Part shown: one piece after another, positions 36,314 to 45,338 of the stretch
Numbering within the stretch: position 1 is the first letter of the stretch
Layout of the letters: each line of letters opens with the position of its first letter
Assembly (NCBI RefSeq): GCF_020521555.1
Contig: NZ_BPWA01000001.1
Coordinates: 1,550,001 to 1,614,000, forward strand
Source of the DNA: Rodentibacter sp. JRC1
GTDB lineage: Bacteria; Pseudomonadota; Gammaproteobacteria; Enterobacterales; Pasteurellaceae
Direction of reading: 5' to 3'
Length of the DNA stretch: 64,000 nucleotides
The notes under the pieces: model-generated
Databases searched by the model: none
The model's input: the letters and a program-made list of their open reading frames with translations, nothing else
Told to the model about the DNA's origin: nothing
Translations under genes and position numbers: made by a program

Positions 36314-37441
36314 ATGGCACTTTTCTCACCTAAAACGAATTTCCATTTGATGGCAAAACCAAGTAGCTTTCATTGTAATATTCAATGCGAATATTGTTTT
36401 TACTTAGAAAAAGAGCAAACTTTCGGTTCAAAAGTTCCCTTCATGTCAGAGCAAACGTTACGTAATTATGTGAAAAATTACATCGAATCACATGAAGGGC
36501 AACGCGTGGAATTTGCTTGGCAAGGGGGGGAACCGACCTTATTAGGTTTAGATTTCTTCAAAAGTGCGGTCAGTTTTCAACAAGAATTTGCGAATGGTAA
36601 AACTATTACTAATGCCTTTCAAACTAATGGTATTTCCCTTAATCGCCAATGGGCGGCTTTTTTCAAACAACACCAATTTTTGATCGGTTTATCTATTGAT
36701 GGAATAAGTGCCGTACATAATCGTTATCGTATTACGAGTAACGGACAACCGACATTTGCTCGTGTAGTGAAAGCCTTAGACTTATTAAAAGAATATCAAG
36801 TTGATTTTAATACCTTGACGGTCATTAATGATCAAAATTGGCACAAAGGAAAAGAAACTTATCTTGCTTTAAAAGCGTTAGGCTCTACCTTCATGCAGTT
36901 TATTCCTATTGTGGAACTGCATGCAGGTTGCGTACAAAAATTCTCTGTTCCCTCGAAAGGTTACGGGCATTTTTTGGTAGATGTGTTTAATGAATGGAAA
37001 AAGCAAGATGTTGGACGTATTTTCGTTTTGGAGTTTGATAACCTGCTAGGACAATGGTTAGGTTATCCTTCTAGTAGCTGTATTCATCAGCCAACCTGTG
37101 GTAAATCGCTGGTTGTAGAAGCGAATGGTGATGTGTATTCTTGTGATCATTTTGTTTATCCCGAATATAAAATAGGTAATCTTAATCAAGCCTCTCTTGC
37201 AGAACTTGCTCAATCGCCTAAACAATCTCATTTTGGTTTTACGAAACAGGGTCAATTAACTCAGCTTTGCCAACAATGTGAATTCAAATCTCTTTGTCAT
37301 GGCGGTTGCCCTAAACATAGGATTTTACCAATAGCCGGAGAATATTTTAAACATAATTATTTGTGTGCTTCTTATAGATATTTTTTTTATAAAACAGCAG
37401 GAGATATGCAACAGATGTGTAAAAAAATTTGCTTTACTTAA
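36314..37441 (+). CDS. Anaerobic sulfatase-maturating enzyme (radical SAM)
   Basis: Radical SAM enzyme that oxidises the sulfatase active-site Cys (or Ser) to formylglycine without oxygen. The 375 residues show the radical SAM triad Cys21, Cys25 and Cys28 in CNIQCEYCFY, the family hallmark WQGGEPTLLG, and a C-terminal SPASM region with CGKSLVVEANGDVYSCDHF and CQQCEFKSLCHGGCPKHR for two more clusters. It is cotranscribed with the regulator and is the natural partner of the CGPAR sulfatase upstream. E. coli AslB, YdeM and YidF are relatives. A run of seven G at 36524-36530, coding part of WQGGE, is in frame here. Confidence 0.9.
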   Translation: MALFSPKTNFHLMAKPSSFHCNIQCEYCFYLEKEQTFGSKVPFMSEQTLRNYVKNYIESHEGQRVEFAWQGGEPTLLGLDFFKSAVSFQQEFANGKTITNAFQTNGISLNRQWAAFFKQHQFLIGLSIDGISAVHNRYRITSNGQPTFARVVKALDLLKEYQVDFNTLTVINDQNWHKGKETYLALKALGSTFMQFIPIVELHAGCVQKFSVPSKGYGHFLVDVFNEWKKQDVGRIFVLEFDNLLGQWLGYPSSSCIHQPTCGKSLVVEANGDVYSCDHFVYPEYKIGNLNQASLAELAQSPKQSHFGFTKQGQLTQLCQQCEFKSLCHGGCPKHRILPIAGEYFKHNYLCASYRYFFYKTAGDMQQMCKKICFT

Positions 37442-38208
37442 GTTTACTAAATGATTCCTCAATCTGAATTATTTTTTTCTATATTTTGTTTATAGCATCT
37501 GTTTCTATTACTCCTTTATGTTTGTAAGGGAGATAATCCTTCTTGTTAACTTTATCAGAGTATTTGTTAAATAATCTTGATGTTTAAATGCCTATAATGT
37601 AAATGTGATAAAAATTATTTTTATGATTGTTATTTAAGGTGTTAACTTAAAATTTTTAATTCTTTTCTATCTAAAAGATTTAGTTTTTCCCTTAATTTTA
37701 TCATTGCTATTACAACTATATGAAAGAGGCACGTTTGGAGTATTTTAGTTGGTGTGTTGAATATATCTTTGAGTAATTCCCGCAGACCATCACAAGAAAT
37801 TAATTGAATTTTATAGTATTTTATTCATAAGTTGTTGAGAGTAAGATGATAGATAGTATTAATTTCGTCCCGTATTAACAATTTGTAGAGCATGAATACC
37901 TATTAAAACTGATACACTAAATTTTTATCACATAATATTTTATAGCTAATTCTTTGTAGGTTTGTTTCCTTTATGAATAATCAAACCATATAGCGGTTGG
38001 ATTTAATTTTTACTACAGGTATTGTATTTATATTGTTGAATATTATTTTTGATGCCATGTTTCTTTATATGATGGGTTAAGAGAGAAGAGTGTTCTTCAT
38101 ATGGTTTAAAGTCTTTTACTATAAGACCTTAAACCACCATTTTGTCTATTATTCCTAATTTGAGAATAAGTGGAAAATCAACCGCACTTTTATTTCTAGA
38201 GGGATTAA
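37442..38208. other. 767-base AT-rich region without a gene
   Basis: No credible gene on either strand. Stops are dense; the longest gene-like fragment is 37994-38080, which reads as hydrophobic DLIFTTGIVFILLNII followed by FDAMFLYMMG and a stop, perhaps a remnant of a membrane protein. A hairpin lies at 38103-38135 and a USS near 38180. The composition is visibly more AT-rich than the flanks, as expected of decayed or imported DNA. Confidence 0.5.
38103..38135. terminator. Long hairpin upstream of the yafJ 3' end
   Basis: GGTTTAAAGTCTT (38103-38115) pairs with AAGACCTTAAACC (38123-38135) with one mismatch and a seven-base loop. Lying 74 bases beyond the yafJ stop on the minus strand, it could end that transcript, though the T-run is poor. 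Confidence 0.4.
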
Positions 38209-39036
38209 TTAAGCGGCTTTATGTAAACCAAGTGTGCCGTCATCTTCTATTTCTTTCGCAATACCAATGACTTCTGCGATTTTATCTCCTTCTTTAAAGA
38301 ATACAAAGCCGCCGTTTTCCATTTTTGTCCAAGCCTCATCTTTGGTGAGTGGGAAAGTTGTCACAATCGTTACTTTATCGCCTTCTTTAGCATAATCATT
38401 AAAGTCGATGACACCGTCATCATCAATGCGATGTGCTTTGCCAAAAGGTGCTTTACGTGTGAGGTAGTGCAAATTGGTAGAGCAATGGGCAATCATCCAT
38501 TCGCCATTGGAAAGAATAAAATTAAACGTACCGTATGTGGAAAGTTTTTTTGTTATTTCTTGAATCGCCTCAAAAATCTGCATTTCCGTCGGTTTTTTAC
38601 GGAAGCGATTTTTTAAGTATTCAGCCATATAACAGAATGCAGCTTCAGAGTCTGTCGAACCGATAGGCTGGCAGAAATTTTCCGACATATCCGGTAAATT
38701 TTTTAGATTTCCATTGTGTGCAAACACCCAGTTTTCTCCCCAGATTTCACGAATAAAAGGGTGGGTGTTTTCAATATTAACTTCGCCTTGTGTTGCTTTA
38801 CGAATATGAGCGATAACGTTCAGTGATTTTATGTTGTATTGTTTTACACAATCTGCGATGGGAGAAAGCGAAGCGGCACGATTATCGCGAAAAATACGCA
38901 CGCCACGACCTTCAAAAAAAGCGATACCAAAGCCATCGGAATGACAATCCGTTAAGCCTGCACGGCGACGAAAACCTTCAAAGGAGAACACAATATCTGT
39001 CGGAGTATTACAGTTCATACCGAGTAATTGACACAT
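38209..39036 (-). CDS. yafJ: Class II glutamine amidotransferase-domain protein YafJ
   Basis: A 275-residue stand-alone Ntn-type glutaminase domain. The protein opens MCQLLGMN, so Cys2 becomes the N-terminal nucleophile after Met removal. FSFEGFRRRAGLTDCHSDGFG, VIAHIRKATQGEVNIENTHPF and WVFAHNGNLKNL match the GATase class II fold. No synthetase domain is attached and the acceptor is unknown; the E. coli homologue YafJ is also uncharacterised. Confidence 0.88.
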   Translation of the reverse strand: MCQLLGMNCNTPTDIVFSFEGFRRRAGLTDCHSDGFGIAFFEGRGVRIFRDNRAASLSPIADCVKQYNIKSLNVIAHIRKATQGEVNIENTHPFIREIWGENWVFAHNGNLKNLPDMSENFCQPIGSTDSEAAFCYMAEYLKNRFRKKPTEMQIFEAIQEITKKLSTYGTFNFILSNGEWMIAHCSTNLHYLTRKAPFGKAHRIDDDGVIDFNDYAKEGDKVTIVTTFPLTKDEAWTKMENGGFVFFKEGDKIAEVIGIAKEIEDDGTLGLHKAA

Positions 39037-39165
39037 AAAATCCTTCTAAATACTCATTAATTAATAACCATACAATAAGTGTAGATTTAACAACATTATA
39101 GGGTGGATTTCAAGAGATGTATGATGCGATTTTTAGATAAAAGTCTTGTAAAAAATAGCATTAAG

Positions 39166-39543
39166 TTATTTATATAACTTGTGATACATTTTTCTTAATT
39201 CAGGCATTGAATTCAGTTTTTCCTTCGCTTCATTCAATTTATTTTGTTTGGCGAGGTTATCGGCTTCTTTTGCAATATTAATAACTTTTTGTAACCCTTG
39301 TTGATAACCGGGAAATTGTGATGTATCTCCTTCCCATTTTGGCGGGAGTGTTTCTTTGGATTTCTCGGCGGCATTAATAAACATTTCTATGTTGTTCCGA
39401 AAATCTTCTGTGGTTGTTGATTTATTGGCAAAAACCAGACGTTGCGCCATCACCATCATTTCATCGCGGAGATTTACTTCAGCGTAAGAAATAGGGGAAT
39501 AGGCAGCAAAAATAAGTGAACAGAGTAAAAGTAACTTTTTCAT
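39166..39543 (-). CDS. cybC: Soluble cytochrome b562
   Basis: Periplasmic four-helix-bundle haem protein. A signal peptide (KKLLLLCSLIFAAYSPISYA) precedes a mature chain of about 105 residues. The haem ligands should be a Met in the first helix (LRDEMMVMAQ) and the His in the last (RKMYHKLYK), both present. No CxxCH motif, so b-type haem. Function in vivo is unknown for the family. Confidence 0.85.
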   Translation of the reverse strand: MKKLLLLCSLIFAAYSPISYAEVNLRDEMMVMAQRLVFANKSTTTEDFRNNIEMFINAAEKSKETLPPKWEGDTSQFPGYQQGLQKVINIAKEADNLAKQNKLNEAKEKLNSMPELRKMYHKLYK

Positions 39544-39585
39544 CTTTCTTCCTAATATAAAATTGTCATTAAAAGAGTAGATAGC

Positions 39586-39617
39586 AAAAAGCCGCTAAAT
39601 TCCTTTAGCGGCTTTTT
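39586..39617. terminator. Bidirectional terminator between cybC and tRNA-Asn
   Basis: AAAAAGCCGCTAAA (39586-39599), a TTCC loop and TTTAGCGGCTTTTT (39604-39617). It ends the tRNA transcript on the minus strand and is symmetrical. Confidence 0.8.
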
Positions 39618-39623
39618 AGAATT

Positions 39624-39699
39624 TGGCTCCTCCTGCGGGACTCGAACCTGCGACATATGGATTAACAGTCCACCGTTCTACCGACTGAACTAAGGAGGA
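39624..39699 (-). tRNA. tRNA-Asn(GTT), copy 1
   Basis: A 76-base cloverleaf with encoded CCA; anticodon GTT in CTGTTAA. Acceptor TCCTCCT/AGGAGGA, D-stem GTTC/GAAC and anticodon stem GTGGA/TCCAT are sound. The T-stem GCAGG/CCCGC has an A-C mismatch at its middle pair (51-63), unlike copy 2 at 46665-46740, which has T-A there. Confidence 0.95.
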
Positions 39700-40033
39700 A
39701 TTATTAAAGTATGGGATTAACCCTCTACCGATACAAGTTGTGAACGATACCGGCAACGGGCGTGTATTCTACATTTTTTGCTTCACTTGTAAAGTCTTTA
39801 TTTGAATTTGGATGCGAATCTAACGTATTTTTCAATTATTCACCACGACTTCTTAAGTGCAGCCGCTTTTTCAGACAATATTTTCACCACAAGTTTTCAG
39901 CGTATTTACGTTGCTGATTAAATCAACGAATAATGTAAGATTCTGTGAGTCTTCTCACATTTTAAAGAAATATTAAATAATTGTTAAATTTGATGTGATT
40001 TAATAAATAAAATTCTTGGTATGGAGTTAAGAT
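39700..40033. other. 334-base region between tRNA-Asn and dld
   Basis: No gene. It carries the tRNA promoter region on the minus strand and the dld control region, with the CRP-like site at 39944-39959 and a TGATT-A-AATCA palindrome at 39913-39923. Confidence 0.55.
39944..39959. promoter_or_regulatory. CRP site upstream of dld
   Basis: TGTGA-GTCTTC-TCACA, a perfect match to the CRP core half-sites with A/T-rich flanks on the right, 75 bases before the dld ATG. Confidence 0.65.
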
Positions 40034-41731
40034 ATGACTAATCAAACATTAATTAATCGTTTAACTAATATTGTCGGTAGACAGTATATTATTACCGATC
40101 CGAGTAAAACCGAGCATTACCGAAGTGGATATCGTTTTGGCACAGGTAAAGCTTTGGCGGTGGTTCGTCCCGGCACATTGTGGGAACAATGGCAGGTATT
40201 GCAGGCTTGCGTGGATGCTGATGTAATTGTCATTTCGCAAGCGGCGAATACGGGCTTAACGGGCGGTTCAACCCCAAACGGCAATGATTATGATCGTGAA
40301 GTTGTAATTATCAACACAATGCGAATGGATCAAATTCAGTTGATTAACAACGCTGAGCAAGTAGTGTGTTTCCCGGGCTCTACACTTAATCAATTGGAAT
40401 TATTGCTTAAGCCTCATAAAAGAGAGCCGCATTCTGTGATTGGCTCGTCCTGTATCGGTGCATCCGTAATTGGCGGAATTTGTAATAATTCCGGCGGAGC
40501 GTTAGTGCAACGTGGTCCTGCTTATACGGAAATGGCATTGTTTGCTCAAATTAACGCAGAAGGTAAATTGGAATTAGTCAATCATTTGGGCATCAATTTG
40601 GGTGATACGCCGGAAGAGATTTTAACCAATTTGCAGGGGCATCATTACCAATGCAAAGATATTCGGCAAGATACTAATAAAAAAGCTCACGATCACCAAT
40701 ATTGCCGACATGTTCGCCAAATTGATGAAGCCAGCCCTGCTCGTTTTAATGCGGATCCGATGCGTCATTATGAAACCTCCGGCTGTGCGGGTAAGCTTGC
40801 TGTGTTTGCGGTTCGCTTAGATACCTTTCCTTTAGAGAGTGAAACCGCAGTGTTCTACATTGGCACTAATCAAACTCAAGTTTTGACCGAACTTCGTCGT
40901 ACTATACTTGGTCGGTTTGAAAATTTACCTATTTCCGGTGAATATATTCATCGTGATGCTTTTGATGTTGCCGCTGAATATGGTAAAGACACCTTTTGGG
41001 TTATTAAAAAAGCAGGAACACACCGTTTACCGAAATTGTTCTCTCTCAAAGCTAAAACCGATCGCTTTGCTAAAAAATTCGGTTTTTTGCCTTCGCATTT
41101 AAGTGATAAATTACTACAGTTTATCTCCAAATTCTTACCGCAACATTTGCCCGCCTCTTTACGCCAATATCGTGATCAATATGAACACCATCTTATCTTG
41201 AAAATGGGCGGTAAGGGTGTGCAAGAAGCTAGAGCTTATCTTCAAAATTACTTTGGCGATTCAATCAAGGGGGGATATTTTGAGTGCAACGCGGAAGAAA
41301 CCCAAGCCGCGATGTTGCACCGGTTTGCTGTCGCTTCTGCAGCGATTCGTTATCGTGCTATTCACGACAAGGAAGTGGAAGATATCGTCGCTTTAGATAT
41401 CGCTCTTCGCCGTAACGATCAAGATTGGTATGAAAAGTTGCCTGAAGATATGGATAACAAAATTATTCATAAACTTTATTACGGACATTTTATGTGTCAT
41501 GTTTTTCATCAGGATTATATCATCAAGAAAGGCAACGATTGTGAGCAGCTTGAACACGAAATGTTGGTATTACTGGATCGGAGGGGGGCTCAATATCCGG
41601 CAGAACATAATGTCGGGCATTTATACCAAGCTAATGTGGATTTACGCAAGTTTTACCAAAAACTCGATCCTACTAACAGCTTTAACGTAGGGATCGGTAA
41701 AACCTCTAAGAAAAAATATTGGGCGGAGTAG
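40034..41731 (+). CDS. dld: Quinone-dependent D-lactate dehydrogenase
   Basis: Peripheral inner-membrane FAD enzyme that oxidises D-lactate to pyruvate and passes electrons to quinone. It has 565 residues. The FAD-binding region is clear (VVRPGTLWEQWQVLQACVDAD, SQAANTGLTGGSTPNG, GSSCIGASVIGGICNNSGGA), and the C-terminal Dld-specific membrane-binding domain follows, ending PAEHNVGHLYQANVDLRKFY. A CRP site lies upstream and a USS-pair terminator follows. Confidence 0.95.
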   Translation: MTNQTLINRLTNIVGRQYIITDPSKTEHYRSGYRFGTGKALAVVRPGTLWEQWQVLQACVDADVIVISQAANTGLTGGSTPNGNDYDREVVIINTMRMDQIQLINNAEQVVCFPGSTLNQLELLLKPHKREPHSVIGSSCIGASVIGGICNNSGGALVQRGPAYTEMALFAQINAEGKLELVNHLGINLGDTPEEILTNLQGHHYQCKDIRQDTNKKAHDHQYCRHVRQIDEASPARFNADPMRHYETSGCAGKLAVFAVRLDTFPLESETAVFYIGTNQTQVLTELRRTILGRFENLPISGEYIHRDAFDVAAEYGKDTFWVIKKAGTHRLPKLFSLKAKTDRFAKKFGFLPSHLSDKLLQFISKFLPQHLPASLRQYRDQYEHHLILKMGGKGVQEARAYLQNYFGDSIKGGYFECNAEETQAAMLHRFAVASAAIRYRAIHDKEVEDIVALDIALRRNDQDWYEKLPEDMDNKIIHKLYYGHFMCHVFHQDYIIKKGNDCEQLEHEMLVLLDRRGAQYPAEHNVGHLYQANVDLRKFYQKLDPTNSFNVGIGKTSKKKYWAE

Positions 41732-41790
41732 TTTATAAGAAATGAATTCTTTAGATAAACCGATTTAGGTTATAAAACTTGCTAAAATTG

Positions 41791-41829
41791 AACCGCACTT
41801 TGCGATCTACAAAGTGCGGTTATTTTTTT
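41791..41829 (+). terminator. Inverted USS pair as terminator after dld
   Basis: AACCGCACTTTG (41791-41802), a seven-base loop and CAAAGTGCGGTT (41810-41821), then ATTTTTTT. A textbook case of two opposed uptake signals forming a terminator. Confidence 0.85.
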
Positions 41830-41893
41830 ACTTGTTTTATGTATTATCTATTGTTTGGTCGGAATAGACGATTTCTCCACACCAAGCATACGC

Positions 41894-43546
41894 CTACAAT
41901 GCATTTTGATAAAAATAAACCGCTTGATAAGGTTTCAAAATGATTCCTGTTGTTGTCTGTTCTAAATCGCCGTAGTTATTCATTAATACTTCGCCCTGTG
42001 GTTGAAATTCGATTTGTTGTGGCTCATTGCTTAAATTTGCCAAAACAGTGAATTTTTCGACCGCACTTTTCCCCTCTTGTTGGCGTTGATAAATCCAAAC
42101 ATTAGGATCATTCGGTAATAAATCTCGATAATCGCCTCGGGTTAAAATCGGTAGATTTTTACGTAATTTAATTAAGGATTGATAGGTATAGAAAACGGAA
42201 TCTGGATCATTCATTGCCTGTTCTGCATTAATCTGCGGATAATTTTTCGCTACATCAATCCAAGGTTTTCCTCGGCTGAAACCTGCATTTTCACTGCTGT
42301 CCCATTGCATTGGGGTACGGCTGTTATCTCGTGATTTTTGTGCCAAAATTTTTAATATTAACGGCTCATCAAGCTCTTTTTCTTTTAATTCGGCATAAGC
42401 ATTGAGACTTTCTACATCTCGATATTCGTCAATATGAGCAAAATTTGGGTTTGTCATTCCAATTTCTTCGCCTTGATAAATATAAGGCGTGCCTTGCATT
42501 CCGTGTAGTAACATTGCTAGCATTTTTGCCGAAATCGTACGCAGTTCGCCTTGTTCCGCTCCAAAACGAGAAACAATGCGTGGCTGGTCGTGATTGCACC
42601 AAAATAAGGCATTCCACGCTTTGTTGTGCATACCTTGCTGCCAATAATTAAAAATTGACTTGAGCTCTACATAATCAGGGCGGGCATAAGTCCATTTTTC
42701 CCCATTAGGATAATCCACTTTAAGATGATGGAAATTAAAGGTCATTGATAATTCTGTTCCGGCTAAATTTGCGTATTGCTGACAATGCTCTAACTTTGTG
42801 GATGACATTTCGCCAACAGTCATTAAGCCAAAAGGTTTTAATGCCTGTTGATTAAGCTCTTGTAAATATTGATGAATTTTGGGAGCGTCAGTATAAAAAC
42901 GACGGCCATCACCTTCAAAATCATCACTAAAATGCTCAGGTTTAGAAATCAAATTCACCACATCTAAACGTAGCCCATCAACGCCTTTTTCCGCCCAAAA
43001 ATGGCAAATATCATATAATTCCGCCCGTAATTTTGGATTTTTCCAGTTTAGATCCGCCTGCTCAGGGGCGAACAAATGTAGATAATATTTTTGTGCTTTA
43101 TCCGACCATTTCCAAGCCGAACCACCAAATTTTGATTTCCAATTGGTTGGTTGTTCTCGCCAAATATAGAAATCGTGAAATTCACTATTCGGATCTTCGC
43201 CTTGTTGAAACCATTGATGAAAGGTTGAGCTATGATTAAACACCATATCCATTACAATGCGGATATTACGACAGTGAGCTTCGGCAATGAGTTGCTCAAA
43301 ATCCGCCATTGTGCCATAGCTCGGATCAATTTCACGATAATTGGCAATATCATAGCCGTTATCAATTTGTGGAGAAACATACATTGGCGTGATCCAAATG
43401 CCATCAACACCTAAGGTTTGTAAATAATCCAAGCGTTTAATAATGCCTTGAATATCCCCTGTGCCACTACCTGTCGTGTCTTGAAAGGACTTCGGATAGA
43501 TTTGATAAATTACACCGTTTTGCCACCAATTATTGACGTCTTTCAT
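41894..43546 (-). CDS. treC: Trehalose-6-phosphate hydrolase
   Basis: GH13 glycosidase that splits trehalose 6-phosphate into glucose and glucose 6-phosphate. The 550 residues carry the GH13 catalytic set: nucleophile Asp195 (GLRLDVVN), acid/base Glu246 (VGEMSS) and Asp320 (WCNHDQPR). Oligo-1,6-glucosidase is the near relative; treB and treR on the same strand decide for TreC. It lies 240 bases beyond treB, with a hairpin between. Confidence 0.92.
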   Translation of the reverse strand: MKDVNNWWQNGVIYQIYPKSFQDTTGSGTGDIQGIIKRLDYLQTLGVDGIWITPMYVSPQIDNGYDIANYREIDPSYGTMADFEQLIAEAHCRNIRIVMDMVFNHSSTFHQWFQQGEDPNSEFHDFYIWREQPTNWKSKFGGSAWKWSDKAQKYYLHLFAPEQADLNWKNPKLRAELYDICHFWAEKGVDGLRLDVVNLISKPEHFSDDFEGDGRRFYTDAPKIHQYLQELNQQALKPFGLMTVGEMSSTKLEHCQQYANLAGTELSMTFNFHHLKVDYPNGEKWTYARPDYVELKSIFNYWQQGMHNKAWNALFWCNHDQPRIVSRFGAEQGELRTISAKMLAMLLHGMQGTPYIYQGEEIGMTNPNFAHIDEYRDVESLNAYAELKEKELDEPLILKILAQKSRDNSRTPMQWDSSENAGFSRGKPWIDVAKNYPQINAEQAMNDPDSVFYTYQSLIKLRKNLPILTRGDYRDLLPNDPNVWIYQRQQEGKSAVEKFTVLANLSNEPQQIEFQPQGEVLMNNYGDLEQTTTGIILKPYQAVYFYQNAL

Positions 43547-43722
43547 ATTTATTCCTTACTAAAGTGCGGTTGATTTTTGTGGAATTATGTTGTTGCACAA
43601 ATATTAGGAGAAAACTATAACGCACCAATGTTATTAATAATGATGTGTGGTGCCTTAGCTATTCGCCCCTACTTCGATTCGTACAACGATCACATAACAC
43701 GCTATTTTCGAGTTGAATTTAA

Positions 43723-43765
43723 AAACGCCTATTTGATTTGTCGCATTAGTTTCAAATAAGCGTTT
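43723..43765. terminator. Hairpin between treB and treC
   Basis: AAACGCCTATTTGA (43723-43736) pairs with TCAAATAAGCGTTT (43752-43765) with one mismatch and a 15-base loop. On the minus strand it is followed by a T-rich segment, so it could lower treC expression relative to treB or shield the upstream mRNA. Confidence 0.55.
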
Positions 43766-43786
43766 GTTTTAGGTTATTTTTAGCAA

Positions 43787-45205
43787 TTAAGCAATCTCGC
43801 CTTTTGAGGCTTTATGTTTATAAACAATCATTGTTAATAGGATAGGCACAAGGATCGCCACTAACATTGCTAGGGCAAAGGTTCCCCAGAATTGATGTTG
43901 AATAGATAAAATTCCAGGCAAACCGCCCACACCAATACTTCCCGCTAATACACCTGCTAACCCACAGATTAACCCTGCACAAGCAGAGCCAATCATTGCA
44001 CATAACATTGGAAAACGATATTTTAAGTTAATCCCATACATTGCAGGCTCAGTTACGCCAAGATAAGCGGATAATGCCGCTGGTACTGCCACTTCACGAA
44101 CTTTAGCGGTTTTATTCATTATAATAATTGCCACGGCCGCTGAGGCTTGAGCAATATTAGATAAGGCAATTAAAGGCCATACTGGTGTACCACCAATGCT
44201 TTGGATCATTTGCATATCAATCGCCAATGAAGTTTGGTGTACGCCTGTAACCACCAGAGGAGCATATAAAAAGCCAAATAATGCCGCACCAATTGGAGCA
44301 AAATCCCCTGTCATTGCATTTTTCACGACAAAAGCAACACCATTACCTATTTCACGTCCGATAGGGCCAATAATCGTATGTGCAAGGAACACCGCTAAAA
44401 TAATAGACACCACTGGCACAATAATTAAATTTAAGAAATCAGGCACGATTTTATTTAACAAGCGTTCAATATAAGATAATGCTAAACCTGCTATAATTGC
44501 TGGGATCACTTGAGCTTGATAACCCACTTTTTCAATGCTAAAGAAACCAAAATTCCAAGCCTCTGGTAACTGTGAACCCAAAGCGTAAGAATTCATTAAT
44601 TGTGGAGAAACGAGGGTGAGTCCTAAGACAATTCCTAAAATTGGTGAAGTTCCCATTTTACGAGCAATTGACCAACAAATTCCTACTGGTAAGAAATGGA
44701 AAATGGCTTCGCCAATCAACCATAAGAAACTATGAACGCTATTCCAAAATGGACTGACTTGAGTGAGAGTTTTGCCGTCAATCATTGCAATATCGCCAAT
44801 CACATTGCGGAAACCTAAAATCAACCCACCGCTGATTAAAGCAGGTAATAATGGGATAAAAATATCCGCCATATGGGAAATGAGGCTTTCATACCACTTT
44901 TGATTTTGGCGAGCTGCTGCTTTCACTTGCTCTTTATCTACGCTCGCCAAGCCTGTTTTTTGCAACAATACCTTGTAATAATCGCTCACTTCTTGCCCGA
45001 TAATGATTTGATATTGCCCGCCTGTTTGGATAACCGCTTTTACCATTGGCAAAGCCTCAATTTCGGCTTTTTTTGCTTTGGCTTCATCTGCCAAGACAAA
45101 ACGTAAGCGAGTAATACAATGGGTTACGGTTGTAATATTTTCACATCCACCAATTAATTCAATTAATTTATCCACATTTTGTGGATCGAGTTTTTGCTTT
45201 GCCAT
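43787..45205 (-). CDS. treB: PTS trehalose-specific IIBC component
   Basis: Imports and phosphorylates trehalose to trehalose 6-phosphate. The 472 residues start with a IIB domain whose phosphorylated Cys30 lies in THCITRLRFVL, then a glucose-superfamily IIC domain of about ten membrane segments (LLPALISGGLILGFRNVIG; GVTEPAMYGINLKYRF). No IIA domain, so it relies on Crr, as in E. coli. The TreR operator and promoter lie just upstream. Confidence 0.93.
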   Translation of the reverse strand: MAKQKLDPQNVDKLIELIGGCENITTVTHCITRLRFVLADEAKAKKAEIEALPMVKAVIQTGGQYQIIIGQEVSDYYKVLLQKTGLASVDKEQVKAAARQNQKWYESLISHMADIFIPLLPALISGGLILGFRNVIGDIAMIDGKTLTQVSPFWNSVHSFLWLIGEAIFHFLPVGICWSIARKMGTSPILGIVLGLTLVSPQLMNSYALGSQLPEAWNFGFFSIEKVGYQAQVIPAIIAGLALSYIERLLNKIVPDFLNLIIVPVVSIILAVFLAHTIIGPIGREIGNGVAFVVKNAMTGDFAPIGAALFGFLYAPLVVTGVHQTSLAIDMQMIQSIGGTPVWPLIALSNIAQASAAVAIIIMNKTAKVREVAVPAALSAYLGVTEPAMYGINLKYRFPMLCAMIGSACAGLICGLAGVLAGSIGVGGLPGILSIQHQFWGTFALAMLVAILVPILLTMIVYKHKASKGEIA

Positions 45206-45239
45206 TTGCAGTTCCTTTTAGGATGATAAAATTGTATTG

Positions 45240-45267
45240 ATTATAAAGTAAGCTAAAAAATAATCAA
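45240..45267 (-). promoter_or_regulatory. treB promoter
   Basis: On the minus strand a perfect TATAAT (45240-45245) and a TTGATT -35 (45262-45267) are 16 bases apart; the -35 overlaps the edge of the TreR-type palindrome. Confidence 0.6.
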
Positions 45268-45283
45268 TGGGAACGTTCCCATT
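45266..45283. promoter_or_regulatory. TreR operator
   Basis: An 18-base perfect palindrome AATGGGAACGTTCCCATT. It contains GGGAACGTTCCC, the known E. coli TreR operator core. Its overlap with the treB -35 element fits direct repression. Confidence 0.8.
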
Positions 45284-45338
45284 TTTGAGGTAATATGAGT
45301 CAAAATTGTCAATTTAAAAAGAGAAAATCAGATAAAAA

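Noticed and set aside
43577..43759. 60-codon open frame between treB and treC
   Set aside because: It runs into the treB-treC hairpin, has no good ribosome-binding site and no family resemblance.
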